64,000 nucleotides of DNA, from assembly GCF_000340215.1 (NCBI RefSeq), contig NW_006921544.1, forward strand, positions 464,599-528,598, written 5' to 3'. The position numbers and the translations under genes were made by a program. This DNA comes from Pseudocercospora fijiensis CIRAD86 (Eukaryota; Ascomycota; Dothideomycetes; Mycosphaerellales; Mycosphaerellaceae). Shown piece by piece: positions 1 to 12,410 of the stretch (the stretch's first letter is position 1; the number at the start of each line of letters is the position of its first letter). The notes under the pieces were generated by a model, which saw only the letters and a list, made by a program, of their open reading frames with translations, did not search any database and was not told the DNA's origin.

Positions 1-322
1 AGCCTACTCTATTATACCCGCTATAGGTGCCGATTATATTTTTAATATTGCCGTACCTACCTATTTTAGCTATACCTACCTTCTTTATTTACTCTAACGT
101 TACTATAAGGTAGGCTTACGCGAAGCTTACTCTATTACCTAGCGATACCGCGATACTACCTCTCTCGCTTTATATAACCTTCGTATCGATACCTATACCT
201 CTACGCTCTATATCTACTATTACCGTAATATCCTCGCTCCGCGCGCGCCTTCGTATACTTTCGTAATATACTTTTTTGTTAATTCGACGACTTTCGTAAT
301 ACCGAGTCTACTCGACTAAGTT

Positions 323-560
323 ACGACGTCTCGTAAGAAAGGACCTACTACTACTACGGGTCGTAATAAGATCGGTACTACTAGAAAGACTATAGTATAT
401 TAACGTAAGAAGGCTACTACTACTACCGCTCGTAGTAGAAAGACCGTTATAGGCAAGACTCTATAGAAGATAACGACTAGCGCTTCTACTACTAGTAGCA
501 ATAATCGTCGCGGCCGTCGATAGCGCCTAGGAAGTAAGTTTTTTCTTCTATAGCCGGTAG
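323..560 (+). pseudogene. Basic Lys/Arg/Thr/Ser-rich ORF remnant, copy 1
   Basis: A RIP-tolerant frame reads TTSRKKGPTTTT, later TTRKTIVYQRKK, then a TTSASTTSSNNRRGRRQR-type tail, ending next to a GCCGGC minisatellite. The same peptide is read on the minus strand of copy 2 (26526-26756), so it belongs to the hAT element. It looks like a short nucleic-acid-binding or disordered basic tail, but no family was recognised. The upstream frame is shifted relative to copy 2, so the start is not defined here. Confidence 0.35.
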
Positions 561-573
561 TGTAGCCGGTATC
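550..573. repeat. GCCGGC minisatellite, short array
   Basis: Two units of TAGCCGGTAG/TGTAGCCGGTA lie directly downstream of the basic ORF remnant. The same TAGCCGGCTA-type unit recurs at many points within both hAT copies. Confidence 0.6.
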
Positions 574-852
574 TTTACTCCTTTTTACTAATCCCTCCTT
601 AGCCGTAGCCCTTCGCGAAATTCGGAATTATTAGAAGCATAATAGACTCCTAGTAGCTAGGGCTTCTTTTAGACGACTTATTCGCGAGATTACCTAAAGC
701 TAGATACGGGACTATCGCTTTTAAGCGTCCGTACTAGACGCCTTTTAAAAGGGTATAGAAGCCTACCTAGTTCGTATCTTCGAATATATATTTCTCTTCT
801 ATCTCTTTTCGAACTATACTAATACTATTTTAGCGGTTAACCTTATAGCTAT

Positions 853-1317
853 CTACGCGAAGCGTATTCTCTAGACTATATTATATACCTGCCTTCGCAA
901 CTCTACCTAATACTCCCTCTAAATATCCTTATACTCTACCTACTAGAAATTTAGCTAGGTATCTAGACCTATAGCTGCTTCTATATCTTTTACTATCTTC
1001 TATAGGTTAAAGGACTCCTCTATAGTAGCCTCTACCTCCTTATATAACACGAAGTTACTGCCTACCCTACCCTTTATATCTACTAAATAACTAAGAGTTC
1101 TAAAGAACGAACTAGTATTCGGCCTTAGTATAGCGAGTAACTAGTAGAACGCCTTATAGAGGTACCTTATAGCTCTTTCGTATACTATACCGATATTAAG
1201 GGAGGAGCTATCCTAGTACTTAATATTAGGGAATAGTTTAGTAAGAAAGTATTAGAACTTCTCGAGGAGAGCTTCGAGAGAAATCGATAAGTTCTGCCTA
1301 GATCTAGATAAAGACAT
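853..1317 (-). pseudogene. hAT-borne ORF starting MSLSRSR, copy 1
   Basis: The frame opens with an intact ATG at 1315-1317 (MSLSRSRQNLSISLEALLEK) and runs 154 codons, with stops only at positions explainable as former Gln or Trp. It includes LYKAFYQLLAILRP and VGSNFVLYKEVEATIEESFN. The product looks helical and soluble, with no membrane segment, and no family was recognised. The same ORF is on the plus strand of copy 2 from 25270, where the ATG has become ATA. In this copy the 3' end is fused to downstream sequence by the internal deletion, giving RIRFA and a stop. Confidence 0.45.
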
Positions 1318-1541
1318 TCTACTAAGTAGTTAGGGAATTGAACCGTAAACTAAAGGATAAAATTTATACCTAAGGAGTATAGTTTCCGAACTAAACTATA
1401 ATGCCTTATATATATATCTATGCTTTTAATTAGTTAGTGTCCTTAGCTAATTGTCTATAGATTTGAGGTTATATAAGTACCTTTATACAACTACGTAGCC
1501 TAAGTAGGATTCGAAAATTCTATAAGTACTAAGGACTAAAA

Positions 1542-1572
1542 ATGCCGGCTACGCTACCGGCTACACTACCGA
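1542..1572. repeat. GCCGGC minisatellite near hAT terminus
   Basis: Tandem units GCCGGCTACGCTACCGGCTA lie about 155 bp inside the element end. The equivalent array in copy 2 is at 25009-25042. Confidence 0.65.
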
Positions 1573-1727
1573 GTCTTACAAAGGGCTAGCTTAAAGCTAC
1601 GTATATATTCCTACACTTCTTAAAAACCGATAAATTATATAGTTCGAACTAGCTACTTATATAGTTGCTTAGCAAACCAACCTAAATCAAACTAGAATTT
1701 CGGCTTAGCAAACTAAACTAAACTAAC

Positions 1728-1747
1728 CCGAACTACTACGGGGTGTA
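1728..1747. repeat. Terminal inverted repeat of hAT copy 1
   Basis: These 20 bases correspond to the reverse complement of TAGACCCCGTAGTAGTTCGG, the terminus at 24826-24845, with one mismatch. They mark the element edge. Confidence 0.85.
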
Positions 1748-1755
1748 CTAAGAGC

Positions 1756-4700
1756 TACCCAAACGGCGTAGATTAGGTTGTTATAGGAGCCTACGCTTCT
1801 AGTATTAGTCCTAAGAACTACACCTTTAACTTTCTCCGGTTATCGATACTTACTAGTGCCTACTAAGCTTAGGATCTTCGTATACTAGTAATATAGCGCG
1901 AGGAGGTCCTCTGTTAAAGGCTGCTTAGGATAGTCGATATTTATCTATATAAGTAGCTAGCGGAGCTCGGACTCCGAGGTAGAGTAGTCTATATATAAAA
2001 GATTAAAGGTAATAGCATCTTAGGAGTTAATACGAAGTCGGGTAGCGTACTTTACAAGTAACTTAATTAGTTTCTCCTTATTTACGGAGAGATCGAAATC
2101 GATATTTAGCTCTATTAGAGCCCTCTAGAGGTAGTACTTAGAAAGATCCTTATAATAGAAGCTAAAGTTTAGTTCGGGCTTGCTAAGGCTTAGTACTATA
2201 GTAGCGGCTTTAAGCGTTAGGGTACTTTAGGCTATAACGCTAATTGTTATATAGTTAGTATAGTTAGGGCAGTTAACGGTACTAGCGCAGCCTTAGCTAC
2301 GAGCTTACTAAGATAGCTTTTAATAGTGCCTACGGCGTTAACGCGGTAATATTTAGGAAAGATTAGCGGGAGGGAAAGAAGAGGATAAGGAGAAGACGTA
2401 GAGGTACGAGATAGCTAGTAAAGGCAGCCTAGCTACTTAACCTATACCGCTAAGAAGGCGATTAGTCTATCTAGAGCAGGATGTCCTACTAGGTCTCGTC
2501 GGCGTAAGACTAGATAGTACTTCCCCGAGCTAAACAACTATTAAAGTGTATCTATACTTACTATAACTCGGGAGCAATCTACTAGCGTTAAATCGCATTT
2601 CTAGGCCTATAGTAAACAACCTTACAATCGCCTAGCCTCTCGAATTTAATATTGCAATCTACTTATTTCGATATAAGGGCCTACTTTTAGCTATACAGTC
2701 CTAAAGTAAGGTAATAAGACCTAAAACCGGGAATAGACCTATCCGCTAAGCCGGCGAGAAGGAGGTATAAACGGTAAATAGGCTACGAAAAGGATACAAT
2801 AGGAACGGATATAAGTATAATTATAGATTTGCTATAGTACTAGGTCGATAAAGTTATTAGTTCCGCGCTATTCCTATACGATCGTCCGCCTAACGTATAA
2901 AGCCTACTATTGTTTCTAAGGAGCAACCGAGATAGCTAATAATAGAACCGAGAATCGTTATTAAAATTCCTAGCGCGACGTCCGTTTTAGTAAGGTAATA
3001 TCCGAAGCGAGCGAGATTATTATTATCGTTATCTCCGCCTAAAGGATAAGCCCCTAAAGCGCTAAGAAAGGCCGTATATCTTAGACTAGACAGTAGCGAG
3101 CTAGCTAGAATGCTTGCTATTCGAGCCCCGGTATTAATAGTAGTATAATAGTAGAAGCTAAACGGTAGAGCGGGAAAGTTGTTAATAGTCTCGGGCAGAT
3201 ACGTACTAGTATCTCGAACTAGAGTAGTAGCGCTACTTACTTATATTAGCGATCCGCTTAACTTAAACGGTTTTATAACCTAATATACTATATCGATTAT
3301 TGTTTGCCGAATAGTACGCGTTTAGTATATAGCACGTAGGAATAGTACTAGCAGAGCTCTTTTAAAACGGCTTTTAAGCAGTCCTTAGGATAATCGATGC
3401 CGTAGAAGGCAAGCAACTAACGGAGGTCGGGCTTAGTAAGTTAGAGCAATGCGTAGTAAGTATCGACGTATAGGAAACACTCGCGTAGATAGATATACGA
3501 CTGTCCCTAATTGCTTATAGCGGATACTTAATAGCCTAGAATCGGTTATAGCTATAGAGCAGTTAGATAGTAGAAGTGTAAATAGCTTAATTCGACCTAT
3601 ACTATTTTCCTATTTAAAGCCGGGTTTAGAGTAGTAACTTGCGTAATAAGAAAGGAGATAAGAAGAAAGGAGAACCGCTTCCGAAGTTCGTATCTCTCTA
3701 ATACGGGCGGTAAAACTAATATAGTATAATCCCGTTATACCTATCCTCCTACTAACTCTATATAAATATTAAGCTAGAATTATAATACGGAGTGCTAATA
3801 TAATCTACTATCTATCGATCTACGATAGCCTTTTACTATCTAGTTTACTCTAATCCTATACTCCTATCTAACTATTCTAAATATTAAGGAAATAATCGCG
3901 AGTGCTCCGTAGAATAAATATAGTATCGCTACTATTCTATCTCTATTGTTCTATAGTAGGAGGTTTCCGTCGCCGTATCTTAGATTAGATAGTAGCGTAG
4001 AGCATTATAGTAACTCGCTTTCTCGAAGTCCCGTAGGGTAATAAGGCCTCTATAGCTATAGGTCGAGATTCCGTCGAAGGTACGCTTTCGGTAGTATCGA
4101 CTATTAGCGCGGTAGCCGAAGTAGAGACAGAGTCGCTATAGTCCCGATCTATAAATACGTGTAAAGGTTAAACCTATACGTTCCTCGTATAAGAATATAG
4201 CTTATTTAACTTCTCCCTATTCTCGCTATCGTTATCTTATCCGTATACCGGATATTAGCTCTAATACTAAGCGGCTAAACGGGAGTTCGGCTTTAAAGCA
4301 TTAGAGCTAGGCGTCTAGTATATCTTAGGAGACTATAGCTATAGAGAATTTCCTATAATCGCTTTAAGGCTAACGCGTACTGGTATCTAGGGTAAGGTTA
4401 CGCCGTTAGCTATAGACCGCGCTAACTATAGAGAAGATAGTTAATTATTAGAGTACAAAGTCGTATAGGTCCGTTTAGTATATATAGCGCTTAGTAGTAG
4501 TAGCGATAGATTAAGCTCCGTAGGACTTTAAGAGATAGGCTATAAGCCGCCGGCTTGTAAGCTTTTAATAATAAGTCTATCGAATATAGCCTAATCTATC
4601 CTATACTACCTAAGCTTAGGTATTAGACAAATAAGTAAAGGTAGTAAAGGTAAAGTAAAGATAGAACACGTAGAAGGGCCTTCGATATAATAACCGTAAA

Positions 4701-6265
4701 CGTATATACTTTAAAGTTTAGGTACTGTACTACTCTATAGCGACCTTGCCTTATTACAAATACTACGAAGTATACTTATCGAGCTGCCTTTAGCGGTAGC
4801 GTATTAAAAAGGACCTACGCGTAGCAATAGTAAGTACGTTTTCTATAGTATGTAAGTAGTATTAACTTCCCTCGGAGAAAGTACTAGTTACGACTAGACG
4901 ATCTCGGCAAAATTTGCCTTAAATAGAAGGCTTTAGACTAAAGCCGTCCTACTTAATATTACTCTTAATACGTTATTCTACTCCTATAAGATTATATTCG
5001 ATTTCTTACCTATATACTAATCTATCTCTATAAGATTATCCTCGTCCGTACTATCGTCTACCTCTATTAGATCTTACTCCGTATTATCGGCTACTCCCTA
5101 TATAAGACCGTCTTTAGTACTACTATTTTTACTTCCTACCCCGGATCTCTCGTCGCTCGAGAATATTAATATAATATCCTATATCGTTTCGTCTTCGATT
5201 AAATTAAGGCCTCTATCTTTATAGATACTTCTAACGCTATCGTCGATCGTAATAATCTATAAAGTTTCCTCTAGATCGTTACTTTCCGCCCCTAGGCTCT
5301 AATATCGCGCGATTATACGTAGCTTCCTCTTACGTAACCTATTACTCCGCGATAAATCGATATTAGCGAGCTGCCCGCTACTAGACCCTATCTCTATAAC
5401 GGCCTTAGTCGGCTCGGACACTTCCCTTCTAGAGCCTAATCTCGGAGTATCTACTCTACTACGCTCTTCTATTAATACCTCGCGAGACATTTCGAACAAT
5501 TTAAAGACTATATTAGTAATTGCGGCGGTAGTCGGCTAGAAATCGCCGCCTACGAAGGATAAAAAGCGCTACTAGAATTTATCTATCCTAAAGGAGGTTC
5601 TAAAGATATTATTATAGCCTATAACCCTCCGAATACGAGCAGTTTTAGTAGACTCTATATTATCTCTATAACGTTTAAGTATAGCGATATATTCGAGAAT
5701 AAGTTCGCGACGTATAGTAGCTATAGCGAGACTACTAGGCTAGCGATGTAGTAGATTCTACTATATGTCTAGTAGTACCTCGTTAGATAGAGATTTGCTA
5801 GCTATGAGCCTATCTCCGCCTAAATCTATTCCTTTAAGTCGGCGGATAATAATACTATCGGTAAAAGTTATATCCTACTACGATTACTTATTTTAACTAT
5901 AGGCGGACGTAGTAGGCGCGTGCCCCTTAATCGGTGCTTCTAGCATATTAAAATTCTCTTGCGGCCTCTTATTCTTCTCGGATAGCGTCTTCTAGAGTTT
6001 AAGAGACTCTCGCTCTAGCTCGTTAAGCTTTGCCTAAACATTCGCCTTCTAGACTTAGTCGTCTTTCGGTCGAACTTTTACTAGTGCGCTACTTCCGCCT
6101 TCGATATACGATTTGTCTTATAGACTTTATTAATCGCCTTTATATATATACTCTAGGCTATTCTAGGGCTAAGGTCGAAATAGTACTTAAGTAGGGCGAT
6201 ATTCTCTTTAATCTTCTAAGTTATTACGAGTACCGGATATAAAACGATGTCGCTATATATATTAG
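1756..6265 (-). pseudogene. Large degraded gene with SAP-like repeats (unknown gene 3)
   Basis: RIP-tolerant minus-strand reading gives a long protein broken by a few frame changes. The N-terminal part (6265-6070) reads KIKENIALLKYYFDLSPRIA. A second frame gives a coiled-coil stretch (LNELERESLKLQKTLSEKNK), then a basic and acidic disordered region that includes the open stretch 5299-5499 (MFEMSREVLIEERSRVDT). Toward the C-terminus three helix-loop-helix units look like SAP or HeH domains: about 3430-3355 (DLRQLLAFYGIDYPKDCLK), 2136-2073 (LIELNIDFDLSVNKEKLIKL) and 1972-1912 (ELRQLLIQINIDYPKQPL). SAP and HeH domains commonly bind DNA; that role here is inference. The 3' end abuts the hAT terminus and may be cut by it. 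Family unknown. Confidence 0.5.
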
Positions 6266-6328
6266 TTAGGACCGTAGAAAGGTAAAAAATATAGAGAAAG
6301 GTAGGGCGCGGTAGCGGTACTTATAGCT

Positions 6329-6402
6329 AGAAATACGAGAGAGATAGACAGATAAATATATAAAACTTATAGCGGGAAATACGAGAGAGATAGACAGATA
6401 AA
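6329..6402. repeat. Short direct repeat in intergenic spacer
   Basis: The sequence GAAATACGAGAGAGATAGAC plus AGATA occurs at about 6330 and again at about 6378. It lies between the end of unknown gene 2 and the start of unknown gene 3. Confidence 0.6.
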
Positions 6403-9400
6403 AAACTAGGTAGATAGATCTACTACTTATATACTATACGCGTACTATTATTTACGAGTCTATACTAGAAGTGCCGATTATAGAGGCTAGAAGAAATACG
6501 ATAAGACTAGTATAGGAAGAATTCTATCGATAGAGAGAATTAGCGCTAAAGATCTAGCTCGCGATTAGGAATTTGCAGTCGTCGTACTACGCTTACGAAG
6601 TTTCCTCGGGTATCGTAACTAAACAATTATACTCGTCTTAAGGCGGCGTAGTACTAGGGTCGTAGAGACTTAGAACATTAGTCGAGCTATAAGTTAAGTT
6701 ATCGTTCCTCGTCGGTAGATAGCCTACCGCTATAGCGGAGATAGAGCCTAGTACGATATACTTCTACTTCTATAAAGATTGCGTTCTCTTCCTTATAGGT
6801 TCTAGTATTAAACGAGTCTTGCGTTATAAGGTCCGCTTTAGCTAAGGACGCCGGAAGAACTTTAGTCGATTCTAATACTCGTATCCGGTAGCTAGAAGAT
6901 TCGGAAATATCTACGGTATAGCGGAGGTCTAGAATAACCTGTTACGCTAGCGTAAAGCATTTATAATCGCGTAGAAGCTATATAAAGGCCGGTAGGGTCT
7001 CTAGACTAACGTATACGGCGATAAGGTTATTGTCGCCGATTACGCGCTAAAAGTACTCGTAGATAAAAAGCAACTTAGTAGACTAGTTATTATATCGATA
7101 TTTCGCGGTTACCTCCTAAATTTGCCGTAGGATAGTGTCTCGATCTATAATAATTAAGGTAGAATTAGAGATAAAGATAGTTGTCTATACTAGTAGAACT
7201 AGATACCTTTCTTAGGAACCGAGGCTAGGTAGCCGAGGGATAGGCTAGGTAGAAATCGACTACCTTCGACCTATTACGGGCTAAGGCTATTAGCTTTACC
7301 CGAATTTCTAACCGCGTTTATTAGTAGCGGATATACAAACTAGGAAGCGTCCTAGGCCTAGGTACGCTACTAGTGATTTAGAGCAGCCTATTAAAAGACA
7401 GTCTCTAAACCCTAAGGTAGTACTTCGTAATCTCCCTACTTCTAGAAGACCGCTATTATATAATATAGTCTATAACTCTATAATCGCAACCTCGACTCGA
7501 TATTACGGGAACTACTACGGAACGAGATCGCCGCTATAGCTCTAAACGAGGTAGCTTACTCGAAGAGTCGCGGATTCTTCTACTACCTACTATTACGCGC
7601 GACCTAGCGAGTCTCTAAGCGAGAGCCGCTAATGCCGGATAGACGCGTTCCGCCTATACCGTAGTAAGCTTCTACGTCTCTCCTATCGTTAGCTCGACTG
7701 TTTTCTAAGCAATAACTTCTATAGTATCTCGTATCTAACTATAATATATATAGACCTCGCGTAGGACTATATAAGTCGCTAGAGCTATCTAGCTAAATCG
7801 TAGCGTAGCCGTTACCTTAAATGCAACCTGCTACTTAATCCTTAGGCTACCTAAATACCCCTAGACACAATTTAATATAGTAGCAGACCTCGATTTAAAC
7901 TTTTCGCTACCTAGAGACCCTTATTAGTACTTATAAAGGCGGCGGCTAACTTCTTCCTCTTGTTAATAACTAAACTTAAAGGCATCGTCTCCCGCTAGAT
8001 ATCTATTAAGCCTAGCAAGCCCTCTAGTCCCAATCCTTATCTTAGGCTAGATTCAATACCCTTTGTTTTCGACTATTCTAAAATTACGAACGTAAATTAA
8101 GCAAAATAGATAGCCTTATAGAAATACCGGTAGGAAGGAATCGAGGTCGTCTATAGTATAATCCTTACTCGGTACCGTTATCCGACTAGCGACGTTAGAT
8201 ATACTTTTAACGCCGCTTATATCCCTATATTAATACCGCGAGGTCCTACGCTAGGAGCCGGTATTCTACTTAGGAGTCTATTAGGACCTACGGAGTATAC
8301 TACTAGTATTAATTATTTGTCCTCTATATTGCTTAAGGATAGAGATTACGATCGAGAAGATACCGAGAAAGAGCCATAAGAAGGAGCAAAACGGAAACGG
8401 AAAGAATAGTAATAGCTATAACTTATAATTAGAGGAGGAGGAAGACTAATTTCGATACTTTAAGTAAGACAATAACGAGCTACTTGTTTCTTAATAGATC
8501 CTTAGAGTATTAATCGTTCCCTTATTCCGCTAATAATCTCTCTTAACGCTCTAGGCGTAAGATCTAATAGTTTAATAGCTTAAACGTCGATTTAGTTCTA
8601 CTATCGAAGTTACCTTCCCTAGTAAATATAGAAGTTACCCGTTATTAGTTAGCTACGAGACTACTAATAGTCTTCGAAGTAGTTTAGTAGGGCGGAGGAG
8701 AAAGGCAAGTGCCTAAGAATCTCCTAGTCGAATTCGTATATCTTATATAATAGATACCGTCTACTAATAGAGTTTTATATAGCGTCGAGGAAAGCTACTA
8801 TAGTCCTAGATCTAAATCCCCTAGCGTAATACGTCTATTAATTGTATCGAGCTAGTTATATAATCGATCTTTATAAAGAAGTACTACGCGTCGGTACTAC
8901 TATCTTTAGAAAGTAAAATTACGTTAGCTCGAGATATACCGAATATAATTTAGCGCTTCCTAGCAAATATAGAGAGAGGTAGCTTCGCTAGGATAGCCTT
9001 TCGCCGGCGAGAGCCCTTTAGCTTTTAAATATCGTAGGTATCGGACGTCTAAATAAGGAACCTATTTCCTTTTACTCTTAGTATATTATCGGCTTCGTAG
9101 GTAAGTAGAATAACGAGGGCAAAGGCATCGCTCTAGGATATACTCGAAGGAATAGTATACGATACTATAGCCGAGTTTCGATATATAATTAAGACTACTA
9201 AATACGAAGACTACGATAGGTACCTTCGTAATAACTAGTATAGTACCGTAGGTCTCCTACTACTTTAGAGCGCTTATAGAGTATAGCTAAGCAAGACATT
9301 TAAAGTATAATAGGTTACCCTAAATAGGTACCTCGAGTAAGATATAAGGCGTCTTCTAGTAGATTATCGGTATTACTACTATAGATACACGTCCTTCCGA

Positions 9401-9884
9401 GTATAGAAGCAAGATCCTATATATATGTCTACCTCCTACTATACTAGAGCGTATAAGATAGCTCGCAGCCTAAAGTAGTACTATCTAAGCTAGTATAATA
9501 TAATTATATCGACGATAATCTCGACTGCTTTATACCCTTGCTACTTTAATTAGGAGTCTAGCTTAAACGAGGTTAGTATAAGGAGTATATCCGGGCGCTT
9601 CTTACGTTAATTTCGTCCTCGCTATCTCTTTAATCCGATAGCTTAAGCATTAGGATCGATCTGCGTACCGATAAGTATAAGGGAATATACCTACCCTAAA
9701 CTTACGCTCTAGACGGTTTCGAGCCGTCTAAGTTAGTACCTAACTCGTACTAGAATAAGCGCTAGTTCTGAAGATATTATTCTACCTCTAACCTTACTAA
9801 TTCAACTTCGCTCTTAATCTTGGTATTAGCGAATTTATCTATACCTACCTTTCTGCTACGAGCTTTATACTCTTTAGCTTCTAT
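6403..9884 (-). pseudogene. Degraded long ORF (unknown gene 2)
   Basis: The frame begins at an ATA (presumed former ATG) at 9882-9884, reading MEAKEYKARSRKVGIDKFAN, then VELVRLEVEQYLQNQRLFQY. A middle section in another phase (about 9150-8780) includes PYLDVRYLRYLKAKGLSPAK. The original phase then resumes to about 6400 with LDLTPRALREIISGIRERLI, LVINKRKKLAAAFISTN and VYVSLETLPAFIQLLRDYK. Stops are almost all TAG or TAA, as expected from RIP of Gln and Trp codons, and the composition is that of a real protein rather than a shadow. The total is roughly 1,100 codons. I do not recognise the family. It lies in tandem with unknown genes 1 and 3 on the same strand, which suggests one multigene element. 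Confidence 0.5.
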
Positions 9885-10439
9885 ACCTTTCGAATAGAAC
9901 AGAAAATAAGAAAATAAGAAAACGAGAAAAGAAGAAAAGAAGACAACTTTATCTATATAAATCTATATAAGATCGAGTATACTAAACACTACTTGCTCTA
10001 GATACAATCCTAAGAATAGTCCTAATTCTAGTTTATAGGCTATAACACAATCGATTAGACTATATCTAAAAAAAACATTAAACTTAGAGGCTAGCGGCGA
10101 AGCTAGAAACTAAGCTATTTACCCGCTTCCGCTCCCGCTAGCTTTTATTATATCTCGAGTAGATTTAAGCATTCTCGCCTCCCGTCCGCCGAAGATATAG
10201 CGAGCACTATACCGCGTTGTACGTACGTAGCCTACTTAAATAAGCAATATTACCGCCTTAATCGTTAATAGTTTTATAAGGAGGATCTAGGGCTTTATAA
10301 ATAATTATAGTATATAGAGATATAATAATAGCTCGGTAGAGGGTCTAGTAGAGTAGAAAAGCTATACTAGAATAACTACGAGGAGCGTAGGAAGGTAGCA
10401 AACTAAGTAGTATAATAGTAATCCGGAGTACTATAGTCG
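9885..10439. other. Spacer between unknown genes 1 and 2
   Basis: No credible frame was seen here. The stretch holds an A/G-rich run near 9903-9945 and several short A/T tracts. It probably carries the 5' region of gene 2 and the 3' end of gene 1. Confidence 0.35.
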
Positions 10440-12410
10440 CTCGGTATACTTTTATCCTACGGGCCGAGGCGCTAATATAGCGTTACTACGAAGCTAGGTA
10501 AATTTATAGGTAGCCTAATTAACTACTTAGAATCGCCTACTTTAGTAGTATACTTAAGCATTATAGCTAGAACGTTTAGTCTACTATAGGTTTGTATTAA
10601 GCTTGTCGTATACGTACTATTACTTATCCCGGACGCTCTAATCTAAAAATGTCTTACGGGGAGGCTTAATCTAAGTCAGGCTCGAAGTAAGTAGTAGTAC
10701 TAATATTATACGATAAAGTGATATAAGCTACTTCTAACATAGGGTTAGAAGCGGCGTCGCTTTTTTAATAACTAAGTTAGAGTACAACGCGAGACTAATA
10801 GCTATAACGGTAAGAAGCTTTAACGTATTATAGTAGAGGAAGGTAGAAGATTAGTCTTCTCTTTATAATACCTAGGTTTATAGTATTATAAGCTGATTTG
10901 CGCTAAGCTTGCGATAATTACTCTTATTAATAATATATACGTTACGAGACACTTCTTAGATACAATTATTTAGATAATCTATAGCCTCCTCTATAGACTT
11001 TCCCTAAATATTAATTTTAGGAACTATATCTTAATAGTTATAGTTCGACCGACTTTCTTCGCGTAGTCTAATAGACTGTCTTTTAATTACCTTAACGTAG
11101 ACCTCTATTACTCGAACCTATTCTATCTCTCTACGCTTCTTCGCCCTAACCGCGACGATTAGCTATAGCTCCGGCGGGAAGTATAGGATCTCCTTATTTA
11201 ATACGTTAATATCTTTATAGCGTATATTAGCTATACGTTCTAACTATCTTAATTAATTTAATATACTAGGGGCCGCGGAGGGCTACTTACGCGGAGCTTT
11301 ATTTAGGAGCAAAGCGCGGTCTACCTTACGCTTAGTAGCTCGGCGTCGAGGTACTACTAGCGTCGAATAGTCCGTATTAAGCTCCTTACCGGAACTTTAG
11401 GGGGGGTATAGTAACAACTTCGTATTCTCTTTTGCAAGTAGTAACTACTTAACTACTACGTCTAAAGTCTTTGTTATATCGTAGACTCTAGAGCCGTTAA
11501 AGTCGGTAAAGCCTTTAAACTAACGTCGAGATTTCTTAAGCAAGACTCCGCTAGATATAGTCGAGCGAACACTCCCCTATGTTTCTATTTACTCTTCTAT
11601 AAGTAGCTCCTTATCTCTAGTATCTATAGTCTTCGTTATATCGTAGATCTCGGGTTCGTTAAAGTCGGCGAAACCTTTAAACTAGCGTCGAGGGTTCTCT
11701 AGTAAGGTTCTACTAGATATAGGCGAATTGTTAGCCTATACTACTTTGCTCTATTACGAGTGCGGCGTTAGATTAGGCGTAGCCGAGAATACTAATAGCC
11801 GTCGCGACGGTTACGGTCGAGGTTATTAGGGTCCGTTTCGTCTTTAGTAGGGTTATCTATACCGTCCGCTTAACTTACTTAGAAAGGTATAGCCGTCGCT
11901 TGCGAGATATACCGGCTATAAGGCAGATTAGTATTAGTATTAGCAGAGTTCTAGTCTATTATATTATTGTTATAGATAGCTTCCTCGTATAATAGAGCGT
12001 AGATTACGCTAGTAGCTATAGCTAAAGCCCGGGTAACGATCGGGTTACGAGGTAGATAGGAGTTCGTAGGGGAGTATATCCCGTCTTTATTATCGGTTAG
12101 ACCGTCGTTATCGATAGCTTAACTATATATCTATACTTAGACCGTCGTCGTAGCTAATACCTATAGAGTAGCCTAGCTACGAGGTAGACTAGAGCTAGTC
12201 TAACTAGAACTCTACGGCTCCGACAAGGCGCGAATACTAGAAGTCCTAAAAGCTTTTATCTAAATTAGAGTTCTATTAACTAGGATATAAATATCGGAGT
12301 TAGAATTGTCTAAAGCAGCCTTAGATCGAGCTATAACTACAATTCTCCTAGTTAAGATTAAAAGAGGTAGAGGTAATAGCGAGAATTAGTAATAATAAGA
12401 GCGATACGAT
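10440..12410 (-). pseudogene. Degraded ORF with an internally duplicated peptide motif (unknown gene 1)
   Basis: Two phases are used. From about 12410 to 11800 the frame is Asn/Ser/Thr-rich (IDNDGLTDNKDGIYSPTNSY, TDPNNLDRNRRDGY). From about 11800 to 10440 a second phase runs on. It contains a duplicated motif, RRQFKGFADFN...YDITKTID at 11727-11632 and RRQFKGFTDFN...YDITKTLD at 11565-11468. These are followed by a helical, charged segment (VRAKKRREIEQVRVIEVYVK; EEAIDYLNNCIQEVSRNVY) and PPRKTFLD. No enzyme motif was recognised. The N-rich start, duplicated linear motif and coiled-coil-like end would fit a structural or binding protein. The phase change near 11800 may be an indel or an intron. 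Confidence 0.5.
11468..11727 (-). repeat. Duplicated coding repeat, about 97 bp, 164-bp spacing
   Basis: The plus-strand strings GTTATATCGTAGA...GTTAAAGTCGG...CCTTTAAACTA occur at 11468-11565 and 11632-11727 in the same reading phase. The peptide (FKGF-DFN-YDITKT) is better conserved than the DNA, so the duplication predates the mutation. Confidence 0.65.

Larger units (their letters stand above)
1..1747 (+). mobile_element. hAT transposon copy 1, one end only
   Basis: This segment matches, in reverse complement, 24826-27094 of the complete hAT element described at 24826-33957. It ends at 1747 with the family terminal inverted repeat (1728-1747, CCGAACTACTACGGGGTGTA against CCGAACTACTACGGGGTCTA in the complete copy). 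The transposase half lies left of the window. Compared with copy 2 it lacks about 446 bp near 870. The flanking eight bases 1748-1755 (CTAAGAGC) should be the target duplication, but the partner is outside the window. Confidence 0.85.

Noticed and set aside
3000..3483. Alternative minus-strand reading RVFPIRRYLLRIALTY across gene 3
   Set aside because: Another phase over the same bases gives a SAP-like repeat matching two further repeats in the gene, so this reading was dropped.
1756..12410. Starship captain (tyrosine recombinase) or helicase element
   Set aside because: I looked for recombinase, helicase and RT signatures in the three degraded genes and saw none that could be defended.
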